A stretch of DNA of 64,000 nt from Alteromonas sp. C1M14. Its GTDB lineage: Bacteria; Pseudomonadota; Gammaproteobacteria; Enterobacterales; Alteromonadaceae. The translations under genes and the position numbers were made by a program. Position 1 is the stretch's first letter. The number at the start of each line of letters is the position of its first letter. The stretch lies in assembly GCF_018860965.1 (NCBI RefSeq), contig NZ_JAHKQF010000002.1, positions 186,001-250,000 on the forward strand. Reading direction: 5' to 3'. Positions 17,425 to 24,568 of the stretch are shown here, piece after piece. The notes under the pieces were generated by a model that made no database searches, had not been told where the DNA came from, and worked only from the letters and a program-made list of their open reading frames with translations.

Positions 17425-18708
17425 TTATCGAATCGCTAATGGTTGGGCGGTAAGTTGTTCGATGAGAGCCTGATTCAGCAGCACTGAAGTCGCCGCGTCC
17501 ACCAGGGCCATTCGTCCGTTCAATAACTCTTGTTGGGCGATGACCCAATCTACATAGCCATAAGCCCCTTTCTCATAGGCTTGCTGAGTTAGGATCAGAG
17601 ACTCTTTTAGCAATGGGAGCACGTCTTGCTGTAGCTGTTTGTAAGCCTGATATTGCTGTTGCCTTGTGGTATAGGCGCTAAATAATCGGGCGCGTAATGA
17701 AAGTAACGCCGCCTGTTTCTCATCTTTAACCTGGTTTTTTGCCGCTAGTGCAGATTGAACATTGCCTTGATTACGTTTTTCAGCAAATAGGGGGACTGAA
17801 ACGCCCAAGGTAAAGGCATTATCATCGGTGGCCTCAAAACGTTTGATACCCACTTGCCAACGCACGTCGCTTTTAGATTGACTCACGGCCAATTTCATTT
17901 CAGCTTCCCTAACCCGTTGTTCGCTGGCATAGCGAGCAATAGCTGGGGTTGCGTTTACCCGTTGCAAAAGTACTTCAAAGGCCGGAACATCACTAAATGC
18001 GTAGAGATCGCCCTCTAAGATGTTGAATGATAGGGTTTTAGCTCCCCAGTAACTGGCTAGCAGCACCTTGCTACTTTCATAACGTGCACCGATATTGGCT
18101 TGTTTTAAACGGGCGCGAGCCAAGGCGGCTTTTGCCCTTAACGCTTCAGCTTCAGGTGTTACGCCCCGTTTAGCTCGCATCTGCACCTGATTAAAGGTAC
18201 TTTGGGCTAACGCGGTGGCTTCTTTCGCCAAATCCAGTTTTTCTTGCAGCGACATGGTGGTAATAAAAGTCTGGGTGACTTCGCCGATAAGATCTAACGC
18301 AGCCACTTTCTTTTCCGCGTCCAGATAAGCAAGATGACTATCGACATAGGCTGTACGCGCTTGCCGCTTATCACCTAGTTCGATCACAGAAGACACCGCC
18401 AGTGTAATTTCAGCTGAATCCACCACAGCAAAATCCCCTGTACCTAAAACATTTTCAGCTTCAATACCTAATTCATAGGCAGGCGCAAGGTCGGCAGCTT
18501 GGCGTTTTCCTTCCAGGGCCTTGGTGCGCCAATCAAAAATCCGAAGTTGAGGGTGCTGTGCTAATGTCTTACGTACTGCATTTTGGAGTGTCAGTGATGT
18601 GTCGCTTTGCGCATTGGCAGCGGCCATTAGCGCACAGTTTATTAGCAATAATGATAACAGGCGAACACACAGATGTTGCCAAATCAGTGGTTGGTTTTTT
18701 ACCAGCAT
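17425..18708 (-). CDS. czcC: TolC-family outer-membrane channel CzcC
   Basis: A TolC-like outer-membrane efflux channel of 427 residues. The signal peptide is about 33 residues (hydrophobic LLSLLLINCALMAAANA). Two long helical repeats follow: first, LTLQNAVRKTLAQHPQL with the helices after it; second, AEMKLAVSQSKSDVRWQVGI with GVSVPLFAEKRNQGNV. The last two are hallmarks of CzcC/CusC-type channels. It is the second gene of the leftward operon. The Shine-Dalgarno is weak (AAAGG about 14 bases before the ATG), so its translation may depend on the upstream gene. Confidence 0.87.
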   Translation of the reverse strand: MLVKNQPLIWQHLCVRLLSLLLINCALMAAANAQSDTSLTLQNAVRKTLAQHPQLRIFDWRTKALEGKRQAADLAPAYELGIEAENVLGTGDFAVVDSAEITLAVSSVIELGDKRQARTAYVDSHLAYLDAEKKVAALDLIGEVTQTFITTMSLQEKLDLAKEATALAQSTFNQVQMRAKRGVTPEAEALRAKAALARARLKQANIGARYESSKVLLASYWGAKTLSFNILEGDLYAFSDVPAFEVLLQRVNATPAIARYASEQRVREAEMKLAVSQSKSDVRWQVGIKRFEATDDNAFTLGVSVPLFAEKRNQGNVQSALAAKNQVKDEKQAALLSLRARLFSAYTTRQQQYQAYKQLQQDVLPLLKESLILTQQAYEKGAYGYVDWVIAQQELLNGRMALVDAATSVLLNQALIEQLTAQPLAIR

Positions 18709-18780
18709 GGGATTGCTTATACCTTTCGATTGTATGACTAAAAATTGCCTTTACGACGGCGATGTATTAATAAGAAAGGT

Positions 18781-19185
18781 TCAGCTAATAGGAGGGCGAT
18801 AAATAATTGTGGCGAGCTTATCAAGCTTGACCACTTTGATATTGGTGACTAACGTGGGTTTGGTTACCTGGTAGGTGGTCCTGGCAAAAATAGCAGGGCC
18901 ACATAGTAAGTTGTGGCAATTGCCGCAATGATCACATTGATCGTCGCACCCTATATTTTGCACAGATAATTGGCAATGGATATCATCTGTGTGCTCACAA
19001 ATTGGCACTTGTGAGCCCATTAGCGGGGTATTGTTAGGTTGGGAATTAGCGTTCGCAGAGACTTCATAGCGCACATCATCTTCACACAGCGCGGCTGAGA
19101 CAAATGTTATTTGAAATACCAGTACCACCACTAAAAATAGTGAGAGTGATTTTATGCCGTTGCCCAGCCTAAAAAGGTTTACCAC
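18781..19185 (-). CDS. CzcI-like Cys-rich periplasmic protein of the efflux operon
   Basis: The first gene of the metal-efflux operon. The longest frame starts with TTG at 19251. A GTG at 19183-19185 has AAAGG 7 bases upstream and gives a clean signal peptide (MVNLFRLGNGIKSLSLFLVVV...FVSA), so it is chosen (134 residues). The mature part carries Cys/His clusters, including CDDQCDHCGNCHNLLC, and ends IYRPPIS. The pattern matches the CzcI/DUF2946 type of small periplasmic proteins that head czc operons and bind or sense metal. Sequence similarity is judged only by this layout. It may tune metal delivery to the channel; that is inference. Confidence 0.7.
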   Translation of the reverse strand: MVNLFRLGNGIKSLSLFLVVVLVFQITFVSAALCEDDVRYEVSANANSQPNNTPLMGSQVPICEHTDDIHCQLSVQNIGCDDQCDHCGNCHNLLCGPAIFARTTYQVTKPTLVTNIKVVKLDKLATIIYRPPIS

Positions 19186-19301
19186 TGATAGGCCTTTTGT
19201 ATAAATTGGCGCATGGCTTGTTCCCCTAGACAAGGGGTCAATTGATGACAAGCCTGAGCAAGTGATGTCACTGTAGCTATTATCCCACTTTAAAAACTGC
19301 T

Positions 19302-19332
19302 ATGTTAAACCTTCCAGTAACTGGAAGGTCAA
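19302..19332 (-). promoter_or_regulatory. MerR-type promoter and operator of the czc operon
   Basis: On the minus strand, TTGACC (19327-19332) and TAACAT (19302-19307) are separated by 19 bases, the overlong spacer of MerR-activated promoters. The spacer is filled by the dyad at 19309-19329 (half-sites ACCTTCCAGT / ACTGGAAGGT), which matches CueR/ZntR/CadR-type operators. It faces leftward into the CzcI-czcCBA operon and lies just before the regulator's start. Confidence 0.85.
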
Positions 19333-19337
19333 TACCA

Positions 19338-19754
19338 TTGAAAATACAAGAAGCTGCCAAACAATCGGGCGTGAAGCCGAAAAATATACGTTATTACGAA
19401 GACATTGGGCTGCTACCCGCGGCTAGCAGAGATGCCAATGGCTATCGAGAGTACAGCAAAACGGATATAGAAAGACTCGTGTTTGTAAGACGTTGCCGGG
19501 ATTTACAGATCCCCATCAAAGAATTGAAAGCGTTGTTGAATACCCAAGTGAATGCACAGTCTTCTTGTGGTGAAATCGACCACATTATTATGAATCAGCT
19601 GCAGCGAGTACAGCGTCGGTTAAAAGAACTAACCAAACTTGAAGAAACCCTCAGTGAGCTTGCCCATTCTTGTCGCAAAGATCAGGTGGCACATTGTGAA
19701 ATATTGCAAAAACTCCGTGCCGATGCTAAAACAGAAGGGCTTACGGTAAAGTAG
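19338..19754 (+). CDS. MerR-family metal-responsive regulator (CadR/PbrR/ZntR-like)
   Basis: A transcription activator of 138 residues. It has a winged-helix N-terminus (MKIQEAAKQSGVKPKNIRYYEDIGLL, NGYREYSKTDIERL), a dimerisation helix, and metal-ligand Cys77, Cys112 and Cys120. Their spacing resembles Cys79/114/123 of CadR, PbrR and ZntR. The start is set at TTG 19338: the longer frame from ATG 19302 would run through the operator, GGAAGG stands 9 bases before the TTG, and MKIQ is the usual family start. It should activate the divergent efflux operon and control itself. Cd, Zn or Pb is more likely than Cu, from both the Cys pattern and the CzcA subclass. Confidence 0.87.
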   Translation: MKIQEAAKQSGVKPKNIRYYEDIGLLPAASRDANGYREYSKTDIERLVFVRRCRDLQIPIKELKALLNTQVNAQSSCGEIDHIIMNQLQRVQRRLKELTKLEETLSELAHSCRKDQVAHCEILQKLRADAKTEGLTVK

Positions 19755-19765
19755 ATACTCGGGCC

Positions 19766-21199
19766 TCACTGCCCTTTGATCTCACCGAATGCCGCTAACG
19801 CTCGCTCTCGGGTCGCTTTTAGATCCACCATGGGTTTAGGATACTGCTCTCCTAGTGTGATGCCGCTTTCCCTTAACAGCGGTTGGCTAGCTTCCCAAGG
19901 TTTATGAATATACTTAGCAGGCAAATGTTTAAGCTCAGGGCACCATTTTGTCACGTAGTTGCCATCTTTATCGAATTTTTCTCCCTGTAAAATAGGGTTG
20001 AAAACACGAAAGTACGGTGATGCATCTGCGCCAGAACCGGCTATCCACTGCCAACCTGCCGTATTATTGGCAAGATCTGCATCCGCCAAACAATCCCAGA
20101 ACCATGCTTCCCCTTTGCGCCAGTCCATCAGTAAATTCTTGACTAAAAAAGAGCCAACAATCATGCGCACTCGATTGTGCATAAATCCGGTATGCCATAG
20201 CTCTCGCATACCGGCATCGACGATGGGAACGCCAGTGTGGCCGGTTTTCCATTTGTCAAAATCGGATTGATCAAAGCGCCAAGGAAAGGAATCAAACTTT
20301 TGATTAAAATTTTTGTCTGGAAAATCAGGGAAATGATAAATAAGGTGATGAGCGAATTCCCGCCAACCCAATTCGCTAAGGAAAGTATCTATCCCTTTAT
20401 TTTCGTTGTCACCAAATGCCCCTTTAATGGCGTACCAAATTTGATGAGGGGAAATTTCACCAGCATGGAGATGAGCTGAAAGCATGGAAGTACCAGGGAT
20501 AGCCGGAAAATCTCGGTTTGTTTTATATTCTGTTGCGGCATCTTCAATAAACGTGGCTAAGCGGGCAGCCGCGCCCTCTTCGCCCGGCTGCCATGTATTC
20601 GCAATTCCGTCGTACCATTTTATAGCAGGCAAATAATTGAGTTGGTCAATGGTTAAAAATTGCTCATTAGAATCAATGTCGGCATAAGTAATTCGTGCTG
20701 GTGGCGCCTGTGGATAGCGAGGTTCAGCCGCTTGCAAGCAACCCTTACGATAAAACGGGGTAAACACTTTATAAGGTGCGCCTGACTTATTTTCTATGTC
20801 CCAGGGCTCCCACAACAAACTGCCATTGAAACTTTTTGCCGCTTTACCCTTATCACGTAACGTCTGTTTAATAGCTTTATCACGGGAAATAGCCCAGGGT
20901 TCATAGCATCGATTCCAAAACACGTGATCTATTGCAAGGGTATCCATCAGTTCAGGTAGCAGGGACTTAGGGTCCCCTCGCAAGATAATCAGATGATCAT
21001 TAAGTCGCTGGTTGAGTGCGGTTAACGAATGGTGAAGCCACCATTTCGATACACCACCAGGCACCCGAGAAGCGGGAAGCGTGGTATCTTCAATGTAGAC
21101 AGGGATAATATTGCCAAGACTGCTGGCCGCATTTAATGCGGGATTATCTTTCACTCGTAAATCTTGGCGAAACCAAACGATACTGGTAGGAACAGCCAC
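19766..21199 (-). CDS. phrB: Deoxyribodipyrimidine photolyase (cryptochrome/photolyase family)
   Basis: A flavoenzyme of 477 residues that repairs UV-induced pyrimidine dimers with blue light. The N-terminal antenna-binding Rossmann domain starts SIVWFRQDLRVKDNPAL. The C-terminal FAD-binding helical domain carries SELGWREFAHHLIYHFPD, GMRELWHTGFMHNRVRM, DWRKGEAWFWDCLADAD and NNTAGWQWIAGSGADASPYF, all family hallmarks. The length is that of class I CPD photolyases. It is convergent with the merR gene, with only 11 bases between stops and no terminator hairpin visible there. Confidence 0.9.
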   Translation of the reverse strand: MAVPTSIVWFRQDLRVKDNPALNAASSLGNIIPVYIEDTTLPASRVPGGVSKWWLHHSLTALNQRLNDHLIILRGDPKSLLPELMDTLAIDHVFWNRCYEPWAISRDKAIKQTLRDKGKAAKSFNGSLLWEPWDIENKSGAPYKVFTPFYRKGCLQAAEPRYPQAPPARITYADIDSNEQFLTIDQLNYLPAIKWYDGIANTWQPGEEGAAARLATFIEDAATEYKTNRDFPAIPGTSMLSAHLHAGEISPHQIWYAIKGAFGDNENKGIDTFLSELGWREFAHHLIYHFPDFPDKNFNQKFDSFPWRFDQSDFDKWKTGHTGVPIVDAGMRELWHTGFMHNRVRMIVGSFLVKNLLMDWRKGEAWFWDCLADADLANNTAGWQWIAGSGADASPYFRVFNPILQGEKFDKDGNYVTKWCPELKHLPAKYIHKPWEASQPLLRESGITLGEQYPKPMVDLKATRERALAAFGEIKGQ

Positions 21200-21339
21200 A
21201 AATAAAATCCTTATTGAAGATACTTGGATAACCGCTAAGTCTAACGAATTAATCGTAAATTCGGTGAAGATTAAGCATTTTTAATCTCTGCTATGTTAAC
21301 TACTAGGCCTTACTTACCCATTGCTGCGTTGTAACATAC

Positions 21340-21600
21340 TTATCGCTTTTGCTCTTTAAGCCACTGATTTAAAAGTCGTATTTGCCCGCATTTATACGCG
21401 GCATAGGTTATGCGTAACGCATTGGAGAGCACTTCACTGTCGTTCCAACCTGTTTTCTCACTGATATCAGCGTAACATTGCATGGCCTGCGGCGTGACAT
21501 AGCCACGGACTAACTTTTTGCCGGCTGCCTTTTGTCTTTCACGAAATCGCCGTTGCTTTTCGGCATTCGCAGAAGGCTGTGCTTTCTTCTTTTCAGTCAT
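21340..21600 (-). CDS. Small basic protein, possibly ribbon-helix-helix-like
   Basis: A protein of 86 residues. The N-terminus is very basic and helical (EKQRRFRERQKAAGKKLVRGYV), followed by TPQAMQCYADISEKTGWNDSEVLSNALRITYAAY. The 'RFRERQKAAG...R.YV' opening and a strand followed by two helices resemble small RHH/CopG-like proteins, so DNA binding is a guess. It is leftward and divergent from fabA. No partner toxin gene is adjacent. Confidence 0.6.
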   Translation of the reverse strand: MTEKKKAQPSANAEKQRRFRERQKAAGKKLVRGYVTPQAMQCYADISEKTGWNDSEVLSNALRITYAAYKCGQIRLLNQWLKEQKR

Positions 21601-21674
21601 AATTTGTCATTTCTCCGTTATGAATTCAGTTTAGCATGTAAAAATGTTGAATAAATAACTGTTCAGAGTTGTTT

Positions 21675-21692
21675 AGCGTACAAGTGTTCGCT
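21675..21692. promoter_or_regulatory. FabR-like operator upstream of fabA
   Basis: AGCGTACA-AG-TGTTCGCT is an 18-base dyad with one mismatch between arms. It closely resembles the FabR site of enterobacterial fabA/fabB (recalled as GCGTACAAGTGTACGC). It lies 39 bases before the fabA ATG. Confidence 0.7.
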
Positions 21693-21694
21693 AA

Positions 21695-21710
21695 ATTACA
21701 GCACTGTAAT
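21695..21710. promoter_or_regulatory. Second perfect palindrome in the fabA leader
   Basis: ATTACAGCACTGTAAT has 7-base perfect arms around CA. It begins 3 bases after the FabR-like site and ends 21 bases before the fabA ATG. It could be a second operator or a leader hairpin; the regulator is unknown. Confidence 0.4.
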
Positions 21711-21730
21711 TCTAACAACAAAGGGATATC

Positions 21731-22249
21731 ATGTCCGACAAACAAAATAGTTTTAACCGTGACGATTTGCTCGCTTGTAGCCGTGGCGAAATGTTTGGTC
21801 CAGGTAACAGCCAGTTACCGGCTCCTAATATGTTGATGATGGATAGGATCAGCCATATCAGTGAAGAAGGCGGTACGTTTGATAAAGGCGAGATTGTCGC
21901 TGAACTAGATATTCAACCTGACCTATGGTTTTTCGATTGTCACTTTCCTGGTGATCCGGTTATGCCCGGTTGTTTAGGTCTTGATGCCATGTGGCAGCTG
22001 GTAGGCTTTTTTCTCGGTTGGAGTGGCGGTCCGGGTAAAGGACGGGCTTTAGGCGTTGGCGAAGTGAAATTCACAGGGCAAATTTTGCCTACCGCAAAAA
22101 AAGTCACCTACCGTATTAATATGAAGCGCGTGGTTAAACGTCGCTTGTTTATGGGCTTAGCCGATGGACAGGTAGAAGTAGACGGACGAGTAATTTATAC
22201 GGCTAAAGATCTTAAAGTGGGCTTATTCCAAGACACCTCAAACTTCTAA
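21731..22249 (+). CDS. fabA: 3-hydroxydecanoyl-ACP dehydratase/isomerase FabA
   Basis: A cytoplasmic hot-dog-fold enzyme of 172 residues. It dehydrates 3-hydroxydecanoyl-ACP and isomerises the trans-2 product to cis-3, starting unsaturated fatty acid synthesis. The active-site His71 ([13 protein letters not shown]) and Asp85 (LGLDAMWQL) correspond to His70 and Asp84 of E. coli. The length is typical. AAGGG stands 5 bases before the ATG. A FabR-like operator upstream suggests control by the saturated/unsaturated balance. Its neighbour rmf, convergent here, is also a neighbour in E. coli. Confidence 0.97.
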   Translation: MSDKQNSFNRDDLLACSRGEMFGPGNSQLPAPNMLMMDRISHISEEGGTFDKGEIVAELDIQPDLWFFDCHFPGDPVMPGCLGLDAMWQLVGFFLGWSGGPGKGRALGVGEVKFTGQILPTAKKVTYRINMKRVVKRRLFMGLADGQVEVDGRVIYTAKDLKVGLFQDTSNF

Positions 22250-22269
22250 CGCTGTTTTCTATCGCAATG

Positions 22270-22294
22270 AAAAAAGCCCCGAAATCGGGGCTTT
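22270..22294. terminator. Bidirectional terminator between fabA and rmf
   Basis: AAAGCCCCGA and TCGGGGCTTT (22273-22294) form a perfect stem with an AA loop, flanked by six A on the left, which give a T tract for leftward transcription. It serves both convergent genes. Confidence 0.88.
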
Positions 22295-22316
22295 CACTTA
22301 TACGAGAAAGAGACGC

Positions 22317-22493
22317 TTAACGCACGTTGAATCCAAGGTTCCTGTCTTCAACGGCTTCTCTCCATCCCCCTAACCAATGCGATTTCGCATCGTTAGCCTG
22401 AAATGGACAGTTCTCTTTTGAACGACCGCTGATACCAGCCTGATAGCCTTTTGCGTGTGCACGCGTTAATTTATCTCTTTTTTGTCGTTTCAT
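22317..22493 (-). CDS. rmf: Ribosome modulation factor Rmf
   Basis: A 58-residue protein, too short for the usual length cut-off, read directly from the sequence. It starts MKRQKRDKLTRAHAKGYQAG, continues GRSKENCPF, then HWLGGWREAVEDR. These are the conserved features of Rmf, which dimerises 70S ribosomes into inactive 100S particles in stationary phase. GAGG stands 7 bases before the ATG. The gene is convergent with fabA, as expected from synteny in gammaproteobacteria. E. coli Rmf is 55 residues. Expression is likely growth-phase and ppGpp controlled, as in the family. Confidence 0.95.
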   Translation of the reverse strand: MKRQKRDKLTRAHAKGYQAGISGRSKENCPFQANDAKSHWLGGWREAVEDRNLGFNVR

Positions 22494-22671
22494 TGATAAG
22501 CCTCATATTGTGGTTGCTGTGCCACTGACGTTTTCAGGCTCTCCTCAGTCTTTATATTTGATGGAGCCATCAAAGCATCATGCACACTATATGAGATAGT
22601 GCATATCGGGTATTGGTTCAACTTTTTTAATCATTTTCAGCTATTGACAAAAGGTAACGCCATGAAACGAG

Positions 22672-22738
22672 GTGTAATTTAATATTACAATTTTTTGTCA
22701 TAAATATTACGAAAGTTAAAACTGGTTCATATATGAAC
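22672..22738. promoter_or_regulatory. Dyads in the rmf upstream region
   Basis: TGTAAT/ATTACA with a 5-base spacer lies near 22672-22688, and the perfect 14-base palindrome GTTCATATATGAAC at 22725-22738. They lie between the rmf start and the DUF3466 terminator. They may be operators for rmf, but are more than 180 bases from its start. The rest of this 293-base gap shows no gene. Confidence 0.35.
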
Positions 22739-22743
22739 AAAAA

Positions 22744-22769
22744 AACCGCAGCGTTAACTGCGGTTTTTT
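22744..22769. terminator. Terminator after the uup-DUF3466 operon
   Basis: CCGCAG (22746-22751) pairs with CTGCGG (22758-22763) around CGTTAA, extended by A/T pairs, with T tracts on both strands. It follows the DUF3466 stop. Confidence 0.88.
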
Positions 22770-22786
22770 AATTGGAGGGCAAAAAA

Positions 22787-24556
22787 CTAAATTCGGCGTC
22801 TAAAGAATGCCACCATGCCAAGGAAGAGAAGCCATGTATAAGACATGGAAGCACCTTGTCTTTCATAAGCTTCGTCGTCTTCTTCATCGTCGTCCAATTC
22901 ACAGGTTTCAACGCTGCCGCTGGTGGGAGTTAATTTAACCGCCACTATGGTATCTACGGTAGTGGTTGAGCCATCACTGCCAATGATGGGTTCGCCATTG
23001 ACGTAGGTGCTATCCGTGCGGTATCTGGCGTTAGCGATAATTTCGTTGTTATCGTTAATATCCACGGCATCGACAATGGTGTAGTCACTGTCACAAGGCA
23101 ACAAATCATTAAGATCAACAATTTCGCCATCGTTAAGATCGTACATGAAACCATGGGTTTCCCGGTTTGTATCTACCGTTGAATCGTATTCAGAGATACC
23201 GACGACAATGTTGTTATTGTTGATGGCCTTGCCTTGTGCTCCGGCATTTGTGAAGAAACCTTCAGGGTAAATCGCTTCCCCTGAGTCTAGGTTATAGATG
23301 AAAATCCTATTACGAGCAGTACCATTTGGCGCACGTAAAACATAACCGGTTACCCAATTTTCATTATTGATGGCAAGGGCTTCTGAAAGAAGATTGTCGT
23401 CATCGTCAGGTAAGATCGCGTTGGTTTCACCATTCGAGTAGCTTACTGCGACATTTTCTAGCGCATATGAAGCACCCGTTGCATAGGTAATATAGACCAG
23501 TTGATCGGTGGATGAAGCGCCGACTGCAACACCGTTATCGTTAATGTCGGTGGCTAAAGACCAATAGGCAGAACTGTCGCTTGAATCGGGATCAAACACT
23601 AATGGGTAGGTATCAGTACTGACCACGTCACCACTGCCATCTAATTGCCAAATGGTGGCCCTTACATAAGCGCCTGGGGTACTGCTGTCGCCCACTTCCG
23701 GCATATCAAAACCGTATGAAGTACCGTCTGATGAGCCATCTACCTGAATATTACGATAGCAATACTCAATAGGTACGTCTCCCCGGGTATCATCGTCTTT
23801 ACAGTTTTCAATGGCCGTATCGATACTGTCAATAAAATCAACGGCACTATTGCCCGCGACTTGTAGGTTGTAGTTGATGGCAAATGCCTGGCTTAAGCCA
23901 TTAAGGGTATCTCTGGCATCTTCATCTTCTGCACGTAGTAATTTGGTTTCACCATTTACACTTACGAAGGCACTTTCTTCAATATCGTTTAAAACGTAAG
24001 TCAATTCATTGCCATCGTCATCTTCGTAATCTAATGGGTAATATTGTCCTTCCGTGGTACCGACGATGAAGTCACCGTCCACACTATCACGGGCATAGGT
24101 GACCGCTTCATGGGCGTAATCGTCAAAATCATCAGACCATTCATCTAATCCAGGTACCAGATCCGCATCAGTGGTATCGGCAATATATGAACGATATACC
24201 GCCAAATGCTGGTAGGCGTAAGCGTTACTGGCTGTAGCACTTAACGACAGAAGGGTACTGACGATAATGCTGTAGTCATAATCTGAAAATAACCCTTGAA
24301 TAACGTCACTATAGCTTTCAAAGGAGGTGGCATAGCTGGTGAAAAACCCAGTATCTTCCAGAAATTCGAAGTCAATGGGAGGATTGAACTCAGAGGATGA
24401 TATGGTCAACATGTAGCCAGATTCGTCAATAGACTGACCAAAATTATTGGAGCTAATATCTGACATCGGTAACGGGGTTACCGAATAAGTAGCTGCCAAG
24501 GTCGATGCTGACACGGTGGTCAAGGCCATGGCGGCGGCGATCTGTGTTAATTTCAT
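22787..24556 (-). CDS. DUF3466 family protein with GlyGly-CTERM-like tail
   Basis: A secreted or surface protein of 589 residues. The signal peptide is MKLTQIAAAMALTTVSASTLA. The very acidic, Asp/Ser/Thr-rich body has repeated units such as DINDNGVAVGASS, AINNENWVTGYVL, AINNNNIVVGIS and DINDNNEIIANARYR, which look like beta-propeller-type repeats. The C-terminus is an acidic spacer (DDDEEDDEAYERQ), then GASMSY, a short hydrophobic stretch and FFRRRI. That tail matches the layout of GlyGly-CTERM rhombosortase substrates. DUF3466 genes lie next to uup in Vibrio/Shewanella-type genomes. It is the last gene of the operon, 12 bases after uup. Function unknown. Confidence 0.85.
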   Translation of the reverse strand: MKLTQIAAAMALTTVSASTLAATYSVTPLPMSDISSNNFGQSIDESGYMLTISSSEFNPPIDFEFLEDTGFFTSYATSFESYSDVIQGLFSDYDYSIIVSTLLSLSATASNAYAYQHLAVYRSYIADTTDADLVPGLDEWSDDFDDYAHEAVTYARDSVDGDFIVGTTEGQYYPLDYEDDDGNELTYVLNDIEESAFVSVNGETKLLRAEDEDARDTLNGLSQAFAINYNLQVAGNSAVDFIDSIDTAIENCKDDDTRGDVPIEYCYRNIQVDGSSDGTSYGFDMPEVGDSSTPGAYVRATIWQLDGSGDVVSTDTYPLVFDPDSSDSSAYWSLATDINDNGVAVGASSTDQLVYITYATGASYALENVAVSYSNGETNAILPDDDDNLLSEALAINNENWVTGYVLRAPNGTARNRIFIYNLDSGEAIYPEGFFTNAGAQGKAINNNNIVVGISEYDSTVDTNRETHGFMYDLNDGEIVDLNDLLPCDSDYTIVDAVDINDNNEIIANARYRTDSTYVNGEPIIGSDGSTTTVDTIVAVKLTPTSGSVETCELDDDEEDDEAYERQGASMSYTWLLFLGMVAFFRRRI

Positions 24557-24568
24557 CTATTATCCTAT

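Noticed and set aside
19302..19337. Longer N-terminus of the MerR regulator from ATG 19302
   Set aside because: It would translate the operator dyad and lacks family similarity; TTG 19338 has a Shine-Dalgarno sequence and the usual MKIQ start.
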